Below are positions 8,857-17,240 of a stretch of 64,000 nt of DNA, piece by piece. The stretch spans positions 671,056 to 735,055 of the forward strand of contig NZ_KI866530.1 of the NCBI RefSeq assembly GCF_000511175.1, written 5' to 3'. The translations under genes and the position numbers were made by a program. Numbering within the stretch: the stretch's first letter is position 1; every line of letters starts with the position of its first letter. The stretch is from Sediminibacterium salmoneum NBRC 103935 (GTDB lineage Bacteria > Bacteroidota > Bacteroidia > Chitinophagales > Chitinophagaceae). The notes below the pieces were generated by a model. That model was not told the DNA's origin, did no database searches, and saw only the letters and a list, made by a program, of their open reading frames with translations.

Positions 8857-8913
8857 ATGATTTTAGTAAACAAGCATTGGTGGTGGCATACTGACTCTGA
8901 TCGGGGAATGTAG
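8857..8913 (+). CDS. trpL: trp operon leader peptide
   Basis: An 18-codon open frame, MILVNKHWWWHTDSDRGM then TAG, with three consecutive Trp codons at 8878-8886. Tryptophan is rare, so a WWW run directly upstream of a terminator and trpE is strong evidence for a ribosome-mediated trp attenuator. There is no Shine-Dalgarno motif, and the start codon is within about five bases of the predicted -7 element. The Arg-Gly codons 16-17 (CGGGGA, 8902-8907) double as the antiterminator partner. Confidence 0.9.
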   Translation: MILVNKHWWWHTDSDRGM

Positions 8914-8951
8914 TGCTATAGCCAGTACTGAACAATATTGTAAGAGCCCCG
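8902..8951 (+). promoter_or_regulatory. trp antiterminator pairing
   Basis: CGGGG at 8902-8906, inside the leader peptide, pairs with CCCCG at 8947-8951 in the 5' arm of the terminator. The enclosed bases contain a small hairpin, AGTGCT (8912-8917) with AGTACT (8924-8929), and a palindrome ACAATATTGT (8932-8941) that would bring the arms together. A ribosome stalled at the WWW codons leaves 8902 free, and one at the stop codon covers it. Pairing was judged by eye and the helix is short. Confidence 0.6.
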
Positions 8952-8972
8952 GATGTATTTCTGGGGCTTTTT
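8945..8972 (+). terminator. trp attenuator terminator
   Basis: AGCCCCGGA (8945-8953) pairs with TCTGGGGCT (8960-8968) across a six-base loop, with one G-U pair, followed by a T run at 8969-8972. It lies between the trp leader peptide and trpE, about 20 bases before the trpE start. Confidence 0.88.
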
Positions 8973-8989
8973 ATTTTAAGTTATATCAA

Positions 8990-10402
8990 ATGAGTAAGAT
9001 ACAATTGAGTACTACCGGTAAGAAGATGTTGGGAGATATTTACACTCCGGTAGGAATTTATTTAAGACTAAGGGATCGTTTCAGAGATACTATTTTACTG
9101 GAAAGTACCGATCACCATGCGCATGACAATAGTTATTCCTTTATTTGTATTAATGCCATTGGGGGAATAGAAATTAAATCCAAGGATAATATTGAATACA
9201 AACTACCTGGTTCTGATCCGGTAAAAGCTGTTCTGGATCAATCAAAGAATGTGGCAAGCCATCTCTGGGACTATATGGGATCATTTCAGGTATCAGTTCC
9301 TGAAGATGCTGCATATTCATTTGCACAGGGATTATTTGGTTATAACTGTTTTGATGCAATTGATTTTTATGAACCTTCCATTGCCTCAAAAACAGAAACG
9401 CCGTTGATACCCTTGGTGCGTTACAGGCTTTATCAGTATATAATTGCATTTAATCACTTTAAAGACGAGTTGATTATTTGTGAAAATAGAATTCCCGGAA
9501 TCAAGGGAGACCTGCAAATGGTAGAATCGCTGATCCGAATAAAAGATGTGCCAGTATATCCTTTTGCAGTTGCCGGTGAGCAAGCGTCGAATCTTTCAGA
9601 TGAAGCCTATATTTCACTGGTTAAAAAGGGTATTGAGCATTGCATGCGGGGAGACGTTTTTCAGGTTGTATTGAGCAGGCAGTTTAGTCAGGCATTTACC
9701 GGTGATGAATTTAATGTTTACAGAACACTAAGAAGTATTAATCCTTCCCCTTATTTATTCTTTTTTGATTACGGAGATTATAAAATAATGGGTTCCTCTC
9801 CAGAGGCGCAACTGGTAATTAAAAATGGCAAAGCAATTGTTCATCCGATTGCGGGAACATTTAAACGAACAGGGGATGACGCAACCGATCAGCAGGCTGC
9901 GACTGCTTTACTGGCAGATCAGAAGGAAAATGCAGAACATGTGATGCTGGTTGATCTTGCCCGAAACGATTTAAGCCGGGTATGCGAAGACGTTAAAGTT
10001 GCACAGTACCGTCAGGTTCATTATTACAGTCATGTGATTCATTTGGTAAGCGAAGTAGAGGGAAGCATTAAAGGCAAGCAGAACCCATTTGAAATATTTG
10101 CAGCAAGTTTTCCTGCCGGTACATTAAGCGGAGCCCCCAAAATAAAAGCAATAAACATTATTAAAGAACTTGAGCCAACTGAACGAAGTTTTTATGGAGG
10201 CGCTATTGGTTTCGTTGGGTTTGATGGCAGTTTTAATCATGCCATTATGATCAGAACCTTTCTAAGTAAAAACAATCAACTCATTAGTCAGGCAGGAGCG
10301 GGTGTAGTGGCTGCCAGTGTTCCGGAAAGTGAATTACAGGAAGTAAACAATAAGTTAAATGCATTGCACCAGGCAGTTGCTCTTGCATCATCCGTTATTT
10401 AA
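8990..10402 (+). CDS. trpE: Anthranilate synthase component I
   Basis: Converts chorismate to anthranilate with ammonia supplied by TrpG. It is a 470-residue protein of the chorismate-binding family with LVDLARNDLSRV, SFPAGTLSGAPKIKAI and SFYGGAIGFVGF in the C-terminal half. The LLES motif at residues 36-39 is the tryptophan feedback site known from enterobacterial TrpE, so allosteric inhibition by Trp is probably kept. It is the first structural gene after the trp attenuator, and trpG follows by eight bases. Confidence 0.96.
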   Translation: MSKIQLSTTGKKMLGDIYTPVGIYLRLRDRFRDTILLESTDHHAHDNSYSFICINAIGGIEIKSKDNIEYKLPGSDPVKAVLDQSKNVASHLWDYMGSFQVSVPEDAAYSFAQGLFGYNCFDAIDFYEPSIASKTETPLIPLVRYRLYQYIIAFNHFKDELIICENRIPGIKGDLQMVESLIRIKDVPVYPFAVAGEQASNLSDEAYISLVKKGIEHCMRGDVFQVVLSRQFSQAFTGDEFNVYRTLRSINPSPYLFFFDYGDYKIMGSSPEAQLVIKNGKAIVHPIAGTFKRTGDDATDQQAATALLADQKENAEHVMLVDLARNDLSRVCEDVKVAQYRQVHYYSHVIHLVSEVEGSIKGKQNPFEIFAASFPAGTLSGAPKIKAINIIKELEPTERSFYGGAIGFVGFDGSFNHAIMIRTFLSKNNQLISQAGAGVVAASVPESELQEVNNKLNALHQAVALASSVI

Positions 10403-10410
10403 TTGATACT

Positions 10411-10992
10411 ATGAAAATTCTTGTTTTTGATAATTATGACTCATTCACCTACAATCTGGTGCATCTGATTGCTAAGATTACGGGTGATTATCCTGACGTA
10501 TGCAGAAATGATCAGATTGAACTGGAAAAAGTAAATGATTATGATAAAATTGTTTTGTCTCCCGGCCCGGGTATTCCAGCCGAAGCTGGTTTATTGAAGC
10601 CCCTGATTCAAGAATACGCTTCCAGTAAATGTATATTAGGTGTCTGTCTGGGACATCAGGCCATTGGAGAAGTTTTTGGAGCAACCTTAATTAATCTTCC
10701 CAAGGTATATCATGGAATTGCTACGCCGGTATTTCCTCTGCGGTTATCTAATGGAGAATACTCTCCCGTTTACAAAGGACTGGGCGATACGGTTGAAGTA
10801 GGCCGCTATCATAGCTGGGCCGTTTCCGCAGATCGGTTACCGGCAGAACTTATTGTTACTGCAAAAGATGAAAATGGGTTGATCATGGGACTCATGCACA
10901 GTCAGTTTGATATTGAGGGAGTTCAGTTTCACCCGGAAAGCATTCTAACCCCACAGGGAGAAACTATTATGAAAAACTGGTTAAACAAGTAA
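10411..10992 (+). CDS. trpG: Anthranilate synthase glutamine amidotransferase component
   Basis: Class I glutamine amidotransferase of 193 residues that feeds ammonia to TrpE. The oxyanion segment SPGPGIPAEAG, the catalytic Cys79 in GVCLGHQAIGEVFG and the His-Glu pair in VQFHPESILTPQG are all present. Its place between trpE and trpD points to TrpG; whether it also serves PabB cannot be told from sequence. It ends one base before trpD. Confidence 0.96.
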   Translation: MKILVFDNYDSFTYNLVHLIAKITGDYPDVCRNDQIELEKVNDYDKIVLSPGPGIPAEAGLLKPLIQEYASSKCILGVCLGHQAIGEVFGATLINLPKVYHGIATPVFPLRLSNGEYSPVYKGLGDTVEVGRYHSWAVSADRLPAELIVTAKDENGLIMGLMHSQFDIEGVQFHPESILTPQGETIMKNWLNK

Positions 10993-10993
10993 G

Positions 10994-11986
10994 ATGAAAA
11001 AAATATTACAATACCTTTTTGAGTATAAATCGTTGAGCAGAGAGAAGGCTTTTGATGTATTGGTTAATATGGCAAACGGTCAATACAACGATTCGGAAAT
11101 TACCGCTTTTATAACCGTTTATTTAATGCGAAGCATTACTATAGACGAGTTAAGTGGCTTCAGAGATGCATTGTTACATTTATGTGTTAAGACCGATCTG
11201 GGTACAAACGATTTGGTTGACATTGTTGGTACGGGAGGAGATGGAAAAAACTCTTTCAATATTTCAACTCTTGCTTGTTTTGTTGTTGCAGGTGCCGGAC
11301 AAAAAGTGGCTAAGCATGGGAATTATGGAGCTTCTACTATTAGTGGAGCATCTAACGTGATGGAGGCTTTGGGATACCGCTTTAAGCAAACTGCCGATTT
11401 ATTGAAAAGAGAGATTGATGAAGCTGGAATTTGTTTTATGCACGCTCCACTTTTTCATCCTGCCTTAAAAGCAGTTGGCCCAATTCGAAAAAAGCTTGGG
11501 GTCAGAACTTTTTTCAATATGCTGGGCCCCATGGTAAATCCAGCCAATCCGGATTATCAGCTGGTAGGGGTGTACAATCTGGAAATGGCCCGCATCTACA
11601 ACTATTTACTGCAGCCAACAGGCAAGTCTTTTACTATTATCCATAGCCTGGATGGTTATGATGAAATATCCTTAACCAGCGATACTAAAGTTATTACCAA
11701 ACAAGGAGAAGCGGTGTATTCTCCTATTGACCTGGGTAAAAAAATTGTACTTCCCGAAGCTATTTACGGGGGAAATACGGTTGAAGAATCGGCTGCCATT
11801 TTCCTGCGTGTTTTAAAAGGTGAAGGAAGCTGGTCTCAGAATGCTGTGGTGTTGGCCAATGCAGCCATGGCATTGAACAGCACAGGTAAGTTCGCCAATT
11901 ATGATGCTGCGTATCAGGCAGCTGTTTATAGTCTGGAATCAGGAGCAGCTTATAAAAGTTTTACTAACCTGATTCAAATGCAATAG
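10994..11986 (+). CDS. trpD: Anthranilate phosphoribosyltransferase
   Basis: Transfers phosphoribose from PRPP to anthranilate. It has 330 residues, a normal length. The PRPP-binding glycine-rich segment is GTGGDGKNSFNIST near residue 78-91, followed by KHGNYGASTISGASNVMEALG and RTFFNMLGPMVNP. It is not fused to TrpG, unlike the enterobacterial enzyme. It starts one base after trpG and ends 16 bases before trpC. Confidence 0.97.
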   Translation: MKKILQYLFEYKSLSREKAFDVLVNMANGQYNDSEITAFITVYLMRSITIDELSGFRDALLHLCVKTDLGTNDLVDIVGTGGDGKNSFNISTLACFVVAGAGQKVAKHGNYGASTISGASNVMEALGYRFKQTADLLKREIDEAGICFMHAPLFHPALKAVGPIRKKLGVRTFFNMLGPMVNPANPDYQLVGVYNLEMARIYNYLLQPTGKSFTIIHSLDGYDEISLTSDTKVITKQGEAVYSPIDLGKKIVLPEAIYGGNTVEESAAIFLRVLKGEGSWSQNAVVLANAAMALNSTGKFANYDAAYQAAVYSLESGAAYKSFTNLIQMQ

Positions 11987-12002
11987 TCAAATACATTTAT
12001 TT

Positions 12003-12800
12003 ATGACCATTCTTGATACAATTGTTGAACAAAAAATTCGTGAAGTTGCACAGAGAAAGGCAGAGTCCCCAATTAGTATATTGGAGCAGTCTGTTTATTT
12101 TTCCAGACCGTGTATTTCGCTCAGGGACACTTTACAGGATAATAATAAAACGGGCATAATAGCTGAATATAAAAGAAAGTCGCCCAGCAAGGGAATCATC
12201 AATGGAATTTCCACTGTAGCAGAAGTAACGAATGCCTATGCTGAATATGGGGCAGCTGCTGTTTCTGTTTTAACAGATGAAACATTTTTTGGAGGACATC
12301 TGAACGATCTGGCAAATGCGGTGCAATTGCCTATTCCTGTTTTGCGAAAGGATTTTATGGTAGATGAGTATCAGTTATATGAAGCAAAAGCCCATGGCGC
12401 ATCTGTTATCCTGTTAATAGCAGCCTGCTTAAGCCCCAAAGATATTCAGCGTATGGCCAGGTTGGCACATCAGTTAGGATTGGAAGTCTTGCTAGAAATA
12501 CATGGAGAGGATGAATTAGGTCATATATGTCCGGAAGTTGATTTTGTAGGCGTTAATAACAGAAACTTGAAAAGTTTTGAAGTTAGTCTGGAACATTCCC
12601 TTGGGTTGATTAACAAGATTCCAAAGGAAATGCCTGCTATTGCTGAAAGTGGTATAGATCATCCGGATACAATTGTAACTTTACAGAGTGCCGGGTTTTC
12701 CGGATTTTTAATAGGGGAACGTTTCATGCGTGAAACCAATCCCGGAATTGCTTTTGCCAATTTTGTTATAACCTTAAAAGAAAAACAAAATGCGGGCTAA
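12003..12800 (+). CDS. trpC: Indole-3-glycerol phosphate synthase
   Basis: A 265-residue TIM-barrel enzyme that closes the indole ring. Characteristic segments are GIIAEYKRKSPSKG near residue 49, VLTDETFFGGHLNDL, PVLRKDFMVDEYQ, FVGVNNRNLKSFEV and AESGIDHPDTI. It is a stand-alone TrpC, not fused to TrpF. Its 3' end overlaps the trpF start by 11 bases, which suggests coupled translation. Confidence 0.97.
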   Translation: MTILDTIVEQKIREVAQRKAESPISILEQSVYFSRPCISLRDTLQDNNKTGIIAEYKRKSPSKGIINGISTVAEVTNAYAEYGAAAVSVLTDETFFGGHLNDLANAVQLPIPVLRKDFMVDEYQLYEAKAHGASVILLIAACLSPKDIQRMARLAHQLGLEVLLEIHGEDELGHICPEVDFVGVNNRNLKSFEVSLEHSLGLINKIPKEMPAIAESGIDHPDTIVTLQSAGFSGFLIGERFMRETNPGIAFANFVITLKEKQNAG

Positions 12801-13431
12801 AGTCTGTGGATTGAACAGTATTCAGCAAATGATGCAACTGGATGAAATGGGCGTAGAATTCGCCGGATTCATTTTTTATTCCAAATCGCCCAGGTATGTT
12901 TTAAAAACCTGTTCCAGATTGGATTTAAAAAAGGCAAAAGGCACAACTATCAATAAAGTAGGGGTATTTGTTAATGAAGAACCAGAGCAATTATTAACGC
13001 TGGTTGATGAATGCGGTTTGTATCTGGCACAGTTACATGGTGATGAAACTCCCAGATATTGCGAAAAAATTGCTGACTACATTTCTGTTATTAAAGCATT
13101 CAGACTCAGAGATGATGATGATGTTTTATGGAAAATCAAGGATTACCAGGATATAGTAGATATGTTTTTATTTGATACTGCGGGTGCAGAATATGGTGGA
13201 ACAGGTAAAAGGTTCAACTGGGATATTTTATTTTCTCTGAATATAAATAAACCCTTCTTTTTAAGCGGGGGTATTGGGCCTGAAGATATACAGGCATTAC
13301 AATCATTTAAATTGGATCCTGTTGCGAAAGACCTGTTTGCCATTGACGTGAATAGTAAATTTGAAATTAGTCCGGGAATAAAAAATATGGAACTGGTAAA
13401 ACCATTTATAAAGCAATTGAAACAATTATGA
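12790..13431 (+). CDS. trpF: Phosphoribosylanthranilate isomerase
   Basis: A 213-residue TIM barrel that performs the Amadori rearrangement before TrpC. It starts RAKVCGLNSIQQM with the catalytic cysteine of the KxCG motif, then EFAGFIFYSKSPRYV, VGVFVNEEPEQL, LAQLHGDETPRYC, FDTAGAEYGGTGKRFNW and PFFLSGGIGPEDI. It overlaps trpC by 11 bases and the next gene by 4 bases (ATGA). Confidence 0.95.
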   Translation: MRAKVCGLNSIQQMMQLDEMGVEFAGFIFYSKSPRYVLKTCSRLDLKKAKGTTINKVGVFVNEEPEQLLTLVDECGLYLAQLHGDETPRYCEKIADYISVIKAFRLRDDDDVLWKIKDYQDIVDMFLFDTAGAEYGGTGKRFNWDILFSLNINKPFFLSGGIGPEDIQALQSFKLDPVAKDLFAIDVNSKFEISPGIKNMELVKPFIKQLKQL

Positions 13432-13940
13432 GAAAAGGGATTCTGATAGGTTTTCTGGGGCTTTTTTTGTACGGTAATCTTTCTGCACAGCAATTAAGTA
13501 ATATATTAATTAATGTGAGTGGAAAGGCTCAATACAAAGTTAGCTCAGGTAATACCCTAATATACCTGGATGATCAGGGTAAGATTCTTTCTGTTGAAAC
13601 AGATGCTTCAGGAGAAGTGTTGTACAATAAGAATTTTCAGCCGCAACAAGCAGGAAGTCTTGGTATTCAGTTTAATTATGAAGGTTGGTTAAGTCAAATA
13701 GGAAACTTGTTTATTCAGTATGATCATACAGGACGAATAGATAAAATCGGCGATCTGGTATTCAGGTATAATTATCAAAATATAATATCATCTGTGGGTA
13801 ATATTTCCATTTTGTATAATGCCAATAGAACCATTGACCAGATTGGGGTGTATAAGATATATTATAATTATAGCGGTAAAATATCCAGAATTGACCCCAG
13901 TAAAGGTCTAATTGCTTTACAATTAAATTTTTCAAAATGA
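13428..13940 (+). CDS. Exported protein with five 16-residue beta repeats, embedded in the trp operon
   Basis: A 170-residue protein that I do not recognise. It has a signal peptide (residues 1-20, ending NLSAQ), then a region rich in Tyr, Asn and Ile. Residues 78-157 divide into five consecutive 16-residue units: LGIQFNYEGWLSQIGN, LFIQYDHTGRIDKIGD, LVFRYNYQNIISSVGN, ISILYNANRTIDQIGV and YKIYYNYSGKISRIDP. These alternate aromatic beta strands with turns and loosely recall YD-type or solenoid beta repeats. The start overlaps the trpF stop (ATGA, 13428-13431) and the stop overlaps the trpB start (ATGA, 13937-13940). It is therefore translated within the trp operon although it should be exported. 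Function is unknown, and a role in tryptophan synthesis would be surprising. Confidence 0.82.
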   Translation: MRKGILIGFLGLFLYGNLSAQQLSNILINVSGKAQYKVSSGNTLIYLDDQGKILSVETDASGEVLYNKNFQPQQAGSLGIQFNYEGWLSQIGNLFIQYDHTGRIDKIGDLVFRYNYQNIISSVGNISILYNANRTIDQIGVYKIYYNYSGKISRIDPSKGLIALQLNFSK

Positions 13941-15142
13941 GTAGTGTGAGGAACGATTATCAGTCGCCCGATTTGCAGGGATATTACGGAGAGTTTGGTG
14001 GGGCATATATTCCGGAAATGTTGCAGCGAAATGTGATGGAACTCAGGGAGAAGTACCTGCAGATTATGCAGGAACCCGATTTCCAGGCGGAGTTTGCTCA
14101 TCTGCTAAAGGATTATGTGGGCAGGCCAACCCCTTTATTTAAAGCAGAAAGACTGAGTGAACAATACCAGACTCAGATATACTTAAAACGAGAAGATCTT
14201 TGTCATACCGGAGCACATAAAATCAATAATACCATTGGTCAGATCTTGCTGGCAATACGTTTAGGTAAAACCAGAATTATTGCGGAGACGGGTGCCGGTC
14301 AGCATGGAGTGGCTACAGCAACGGTTTGCGCTTTAAAAGGTCTTGAGTGTATTGTTTATATGGGAGAAAAAGACATTGAACGTCAGGCACCCAATGTAGC
14401 AAGAATGAAAATGCTGGGAGCTAAAGTGGTTCCGGCCACCAGCGGCAGTAAAACCCTTAAAGACGCTACCAATGAAGCAATCAGAGATTGGATTAATCAT
14501 CCTGAGAATACCCATTATATTATAGGAAGTGTAGTAGGGCCACATCCTTATCCTGATATGGTAGCCCGTTTTCAAAGTGTAATCAGTAAAGAAATGAGAG
14601 CACAATTATTAGAGCAAACCGGAACAGATTTACCAACTCATGTGATTGCCTGTGTAGGAGGAGGTAGTAATGCTGCAGGGGCTTTTTATCATTTTCTAAA
14701 TGAGCCTTCGGTAATACTGGTTGCAGTGGAAGCTGCTGGAAAAGGCGTTTCTAGTGGTATGAGTGCTGCTACCACACAGTTGGGTTCTGTAGGAATTTTA
14801 CATGGAAGTAAAAGTCTGCTGATGCAAACTGAAGATGGTCAGGTAGTTGAGCCGCATAGTATTTCAGCAGGTTTGGATTATCCTGGAATCGGGCCTATGC
14901 ATGCACATTTATTCCAATCCGGCAGAGGTGTATTCCTGAGTGCAACGGATGAAGAAGCGCTGGATGCAGCATTTCATGTAAGTAAAACAGAAGGAATTAT
15001 ACCGGCATTGGAAACATCCCATGCATTTTCAGTACTGGGACAACTGAATTTGAAGCCCTCCGATCGTGTAGTAATTTGTTTAAGTGGAAGAGGGGATAAG
15101 GATCTGGCGACCTATATGAATAGCGGAAAAATGAAATTATAA
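13937..15142 (+). CDS. trpB: Tryptophan synthase beta chain
   Basis: PLP-dependent beta-replacement of serine with indole. It has 401 residues of the TrpB1 type, beginning GYYGEFGGAYIPEML. The PLP lysine is in HTGAHKINNTIGQ, the channel segment in AETGAGQHGVATATVCAL, the phosphate loop in CVGGGSNAAGAF, and CLSGRGDKDL lies at the end. The start codon overlaps the preceding exported-protein gene by four bases, and trpA follows by nine bases. Confidence 0.97.
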   Translation: MSSVRNDYQSPDLQGYYGEFGGAYIPEMLQRNVMELREKYLQIMQEPDFQAEFAHLLKDYVGRPTPLFKAERLSEQYQTQIYLKREDLCHTGAHKINNTIGQILLAIRLGKTRIIAETGAGQHGVATATVCALKGLECIVYMGEKDIERQAPNVARMKMLGAKVVPATSGSKTLKDATNEAIRDWINHPENTHYIIGSVVGPHPYPDMVARFQSVISKEMRAQLLEQTGTDLPTHVIACVGGGSNAAGAFYHFLNEPSVILVAVEAAGKGVSSGMSAATTQLGSVGILHGSKSLLMQTEDGQVVEPHSISAGLDYPGIGPMHAHLFQSGRGVFLSATDEEALDAAFHVSKTEGIIPALETSHAFSVLGQLNLKPSDRVVICLSGRGDKDLATYMNSGKMKL

Positions 15143-15151
15143 AATTGGATA

Positions 15152-15937
15152 ATGAGCAGACTAGTAAATATATTTCAAAAGAAAAATCAACCTGTGCTGA
15201 ATGTTTATTTTACTGCAGGGTATCCCTCTCTGGATAGTACATTGCCTGTAATGGAAGCGCTGGCTAAAAATGGGGTAGAGATTATAGAGTTGGGCATGCC
15301 CTACAGTGATCCCCTGGCGGATGGCCCCACCATACAGGAAAGCAGCACGAAAGCCATTGCCAATGGTATGACTATAGCAACTCTATTTAGTCAAATTCGT
15401 CATTGCAGAGAAAATTCGTATTTACAACATACCGGAATTGTTTTAATGGGATATATGAATCCGATTCTTCAGTATGGTTTTGAAAGGTTTTGTGCGGAAG
15501 CGGCCGAGGCAGGTGTAGACGGCCTCATTTTGCCTGATTTGCCTGCATTTGAATTTGAAAATGCTTACGGAGCAATCATTAAAAAGTACGGATTGGATTT
15601 TATTTTCCTGGTAACACCTGAAACAACAGAAGAAAGAGTTAGAGAACTGGATAATTTAAGTTCGGGATTTTTGTATGCAGTAAGTGCTTCCGCAACCACA
15701 GGAGGGAATACGGATTTTGAAAAAGTGAATGCATATCTAAAAAAACTGGCGGCGTATCAATTAAAGAATCCTGTGATGGTGGGCTTTGGAATTAAAGACC
15801 AGCAAAGTGTTGAAGCGGTAACACAATATACGCAAGGAGCAATCATAGGTTCTGCGTATATTAAAGTATTGAGCACAGCTACTGATATTGAGTCAGCAAC
15901 CCGCCAGTTTATAGGACAGATCAGACCTAAATTGTAA
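15152..15937 (+). CDS. trpA: Tryptophan synthase alpha chain
   Basis: A 261-residue TIM barrel that cleaves indole-3-glycerol phosphate to indole. The catalytic Glu and Asp lie in EIIELGMPYSDPLADGPTIQ, then VLMGYMNPILQYG, DGLILPDLPAFEF and FLYAVSASATTGG are visible. It is the last trp gene. The hisH start codon (GTG) lies three bases after its stop, so there is no room for a separate promoter before hisH. Confidence 0.97.
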   Translation: MSRLVNIFQKKNQPVLNVYFTAGYPSLDSTLPVMEALAKNGVEIIELGMPYSDPLADGPTIQESSTKAIANGMTIATLFSQIRHCRENSYLQHTGIVLMGYMNPILQYGFERFCAEAAEAGVDGLILPDLPAFEFENAYGAIIKKYGLDFIFLVTPETTEERVRELDNLSSGFLYAVSASATTGGNTDFEKVNAYLKKLAAYQLKNPVMVGFGIKDQQSVEAVTQYTQGAIIGSAYIKVLSTATDIESATRQFIGQIRPKL

Positions 15938-15940
15938 AAT

Positions 15941-16531
15941 GTGAAAACAGTAATTATAAAATACAATGCCGGAAATATTCAATCAGTGCTTTATGCGCTC
16001 GAAAGGATTGGGCATACCGCAGATGTTACAGATGACCACGAACAGATAAGACAGGCCGACAAAGTTATTTTTCCCGGTGTAGGTGAAGCAAGTACAGCCA
16101 TGAATTACCTGAAGAGCAGAAAGCTGGATCAAATAATAGTTGATTTAAAACAACCTGTTCTTGGTATCTGTTTGGGCATGCAACTGATGTGTAAATACAG
16201 TGAAGAAAACAACACAGATTGCCTGGGCATATTTGATGAAAAAGTAAGCAGATTTTCCCCGGTTAACGGGGTCAATAAGATTCCTCAGATTGGCTGGAAT
16301 ACAATTGAACATTTAAAGAGCCCATTATTCAATGGCATTAAAGAATCATCCTACTGCTATTATGTTCATAGCTTTTATGCTTCGTTAGGAGAGCATACAA
16401 TCGCAACCACCCATTACGGAATCGGCTATAGTGCTGCATTGCATCGGAATAATTTTTACGGGGTACAGTTTCACCCTGAGAAAAGTGCAGAAACCGGAGA
16501 GCAGATTTTAAAAAATTTTATTGCTTTATAA
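15941..16531 (+). CDS. hisH: Imidazole glycerol phosphate synthase glutaminase subunit
   Basis: Class I amidotransferase of 196 residues that supplies ammonia to HisF. It starts with GTG at 15941; the nearby ATG at 15939 is out of frame and closes at once. The nucleophile is in GICLGMQLM near residue 80, and the His-Glu pair in YGVQFHPEKSAETGEQILKNF. It begins three bases after trpA, so hisHAFIE is an extension of the trp transcript, and hisA starts one base after its stop. Confidence 0.95.
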   Translation: MKTVIIKYNAGNIQSVLYALERIGHTADVTDDHEQIRQADKVIFPGVGEASTAMNYLKSRKLDQIIVDLKQPVLGICLGMQLMCKYSEENNTDCLGIFDEKVSRFSPVNGVNKIPQIGWNTIEHLKSPLFNGIKESSYCYYVHSFYASLGEHTIATTHYGIGYSAALHRNNFYGVQFHPEKSAETGEQILKNFIAL

Positions 16532-16532
16532 T

Positions 16533-17240
16533 ATGGAAATCATACCCGCTATTGATATTATTGATGGAAAATGTGTCAGGCTAACCGAAGGTGATTATGC
16601 GCAAAAAACCATTTACAATGCCAACCCGCTGGAAGTGGCCCAATCTTTTGCTGATGCTGGAATTAAAAGATTGCATCTGGTAGACCTGGATGGTGCCAAA
16701 GCTGGAAAAGTTACCAATTGGAAAGTATTGGAAACCATTGCATCCAATACCTCTTTAATTATTGATTTTGGCGGAGGGATTAAAACGGAAGCCGATCTGA
16801 AACTGGTATACGAATCCGGGGCCAGTCTGGCTACTATCGGTAGTCTGGCAGTGAAAGACCCTGATTTATTCGAATCCTGGATTCAGCAATATGGGGCGGA
16901 TAAATTTTTATTGGGTGCTGATGTAAAGGGAGAGTTTATTGCTATCGGAGGCTGGCTACAGGTATCCGATCAAACAATTATCCAATTTATTGAGAAGTAT
17001 ATCCGGAAAGGAATTACTCAGTTGTTTTGTACCGATATTAGTAAGGATGGTAGACTGGAGGGGCCCTCTCTTGAATTGTATCAACAGATTACTCAAGCAT
17101 TTCCCGATTTACATTTTATTGCCAGCGGAGGGGTAAGCTCAATGGAAGATATACATGCATTAAGAGAAATTGGCTGTAAAGGAGTTATTGTAGGGAAAGC
17201 CATTTATGAAGGAAGAATAAAAATAGAAGAATTGTGTTAA
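16533..17240 (+). CDS. hisA: ProFAR isomerase
   Basis: A 235-residue (beta-alpha)8 barrel of the HisA/HisF family from the ATG at 16533. An upstream in-frame TTG at 16521 would overlap hisH and is less likely. The general acid and base are expected in [15 protein letters not shown] near residue 8 and in [11 protein letters not shown] near residue 130. [10 protein letters not shown] and [11 protein letters not shown] are the two phosphate loops. A dedicated trpF exists upstream, so a dual-function PriA role is not needed. It overlaps hisF by seven bases. Confidence 0.95.
   Translation: MEIIPAIDIIDGKCVRLTEGDYAQKTIYNANPLEVAQSFADAGIKRLHLVDLDGAKAGKVTNWKVLETIASNTSLIIDFGGGIKTEADLKLVYESGASLATIGSLAVKDPDLFESWIQQYGADKFLLGADVKGEFIAIGGWLQVSDQTIIQFIEKYIRKGITQLFCTDISKDGRLEGPSLELYQQITQAFPDLHFIASGGVSSMEDIHALREIGCKGVIVGKAIYEGRIKIEELC

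Noticed and set aside
8932-8941. ACAATATTGT palindrome as an operator
   Set aside because: It is short and lies inside the trp leader between the arms of the antiterminator, so it is more likely part of the RNA fold than a repressor site.
16521-17240. Use of the TTG at 16521 as the hisA start
   Set aside because: It would overlap hisH. The ATG at 16533 lies one base after the hisH stop and gives the usual HisA N-terminus.
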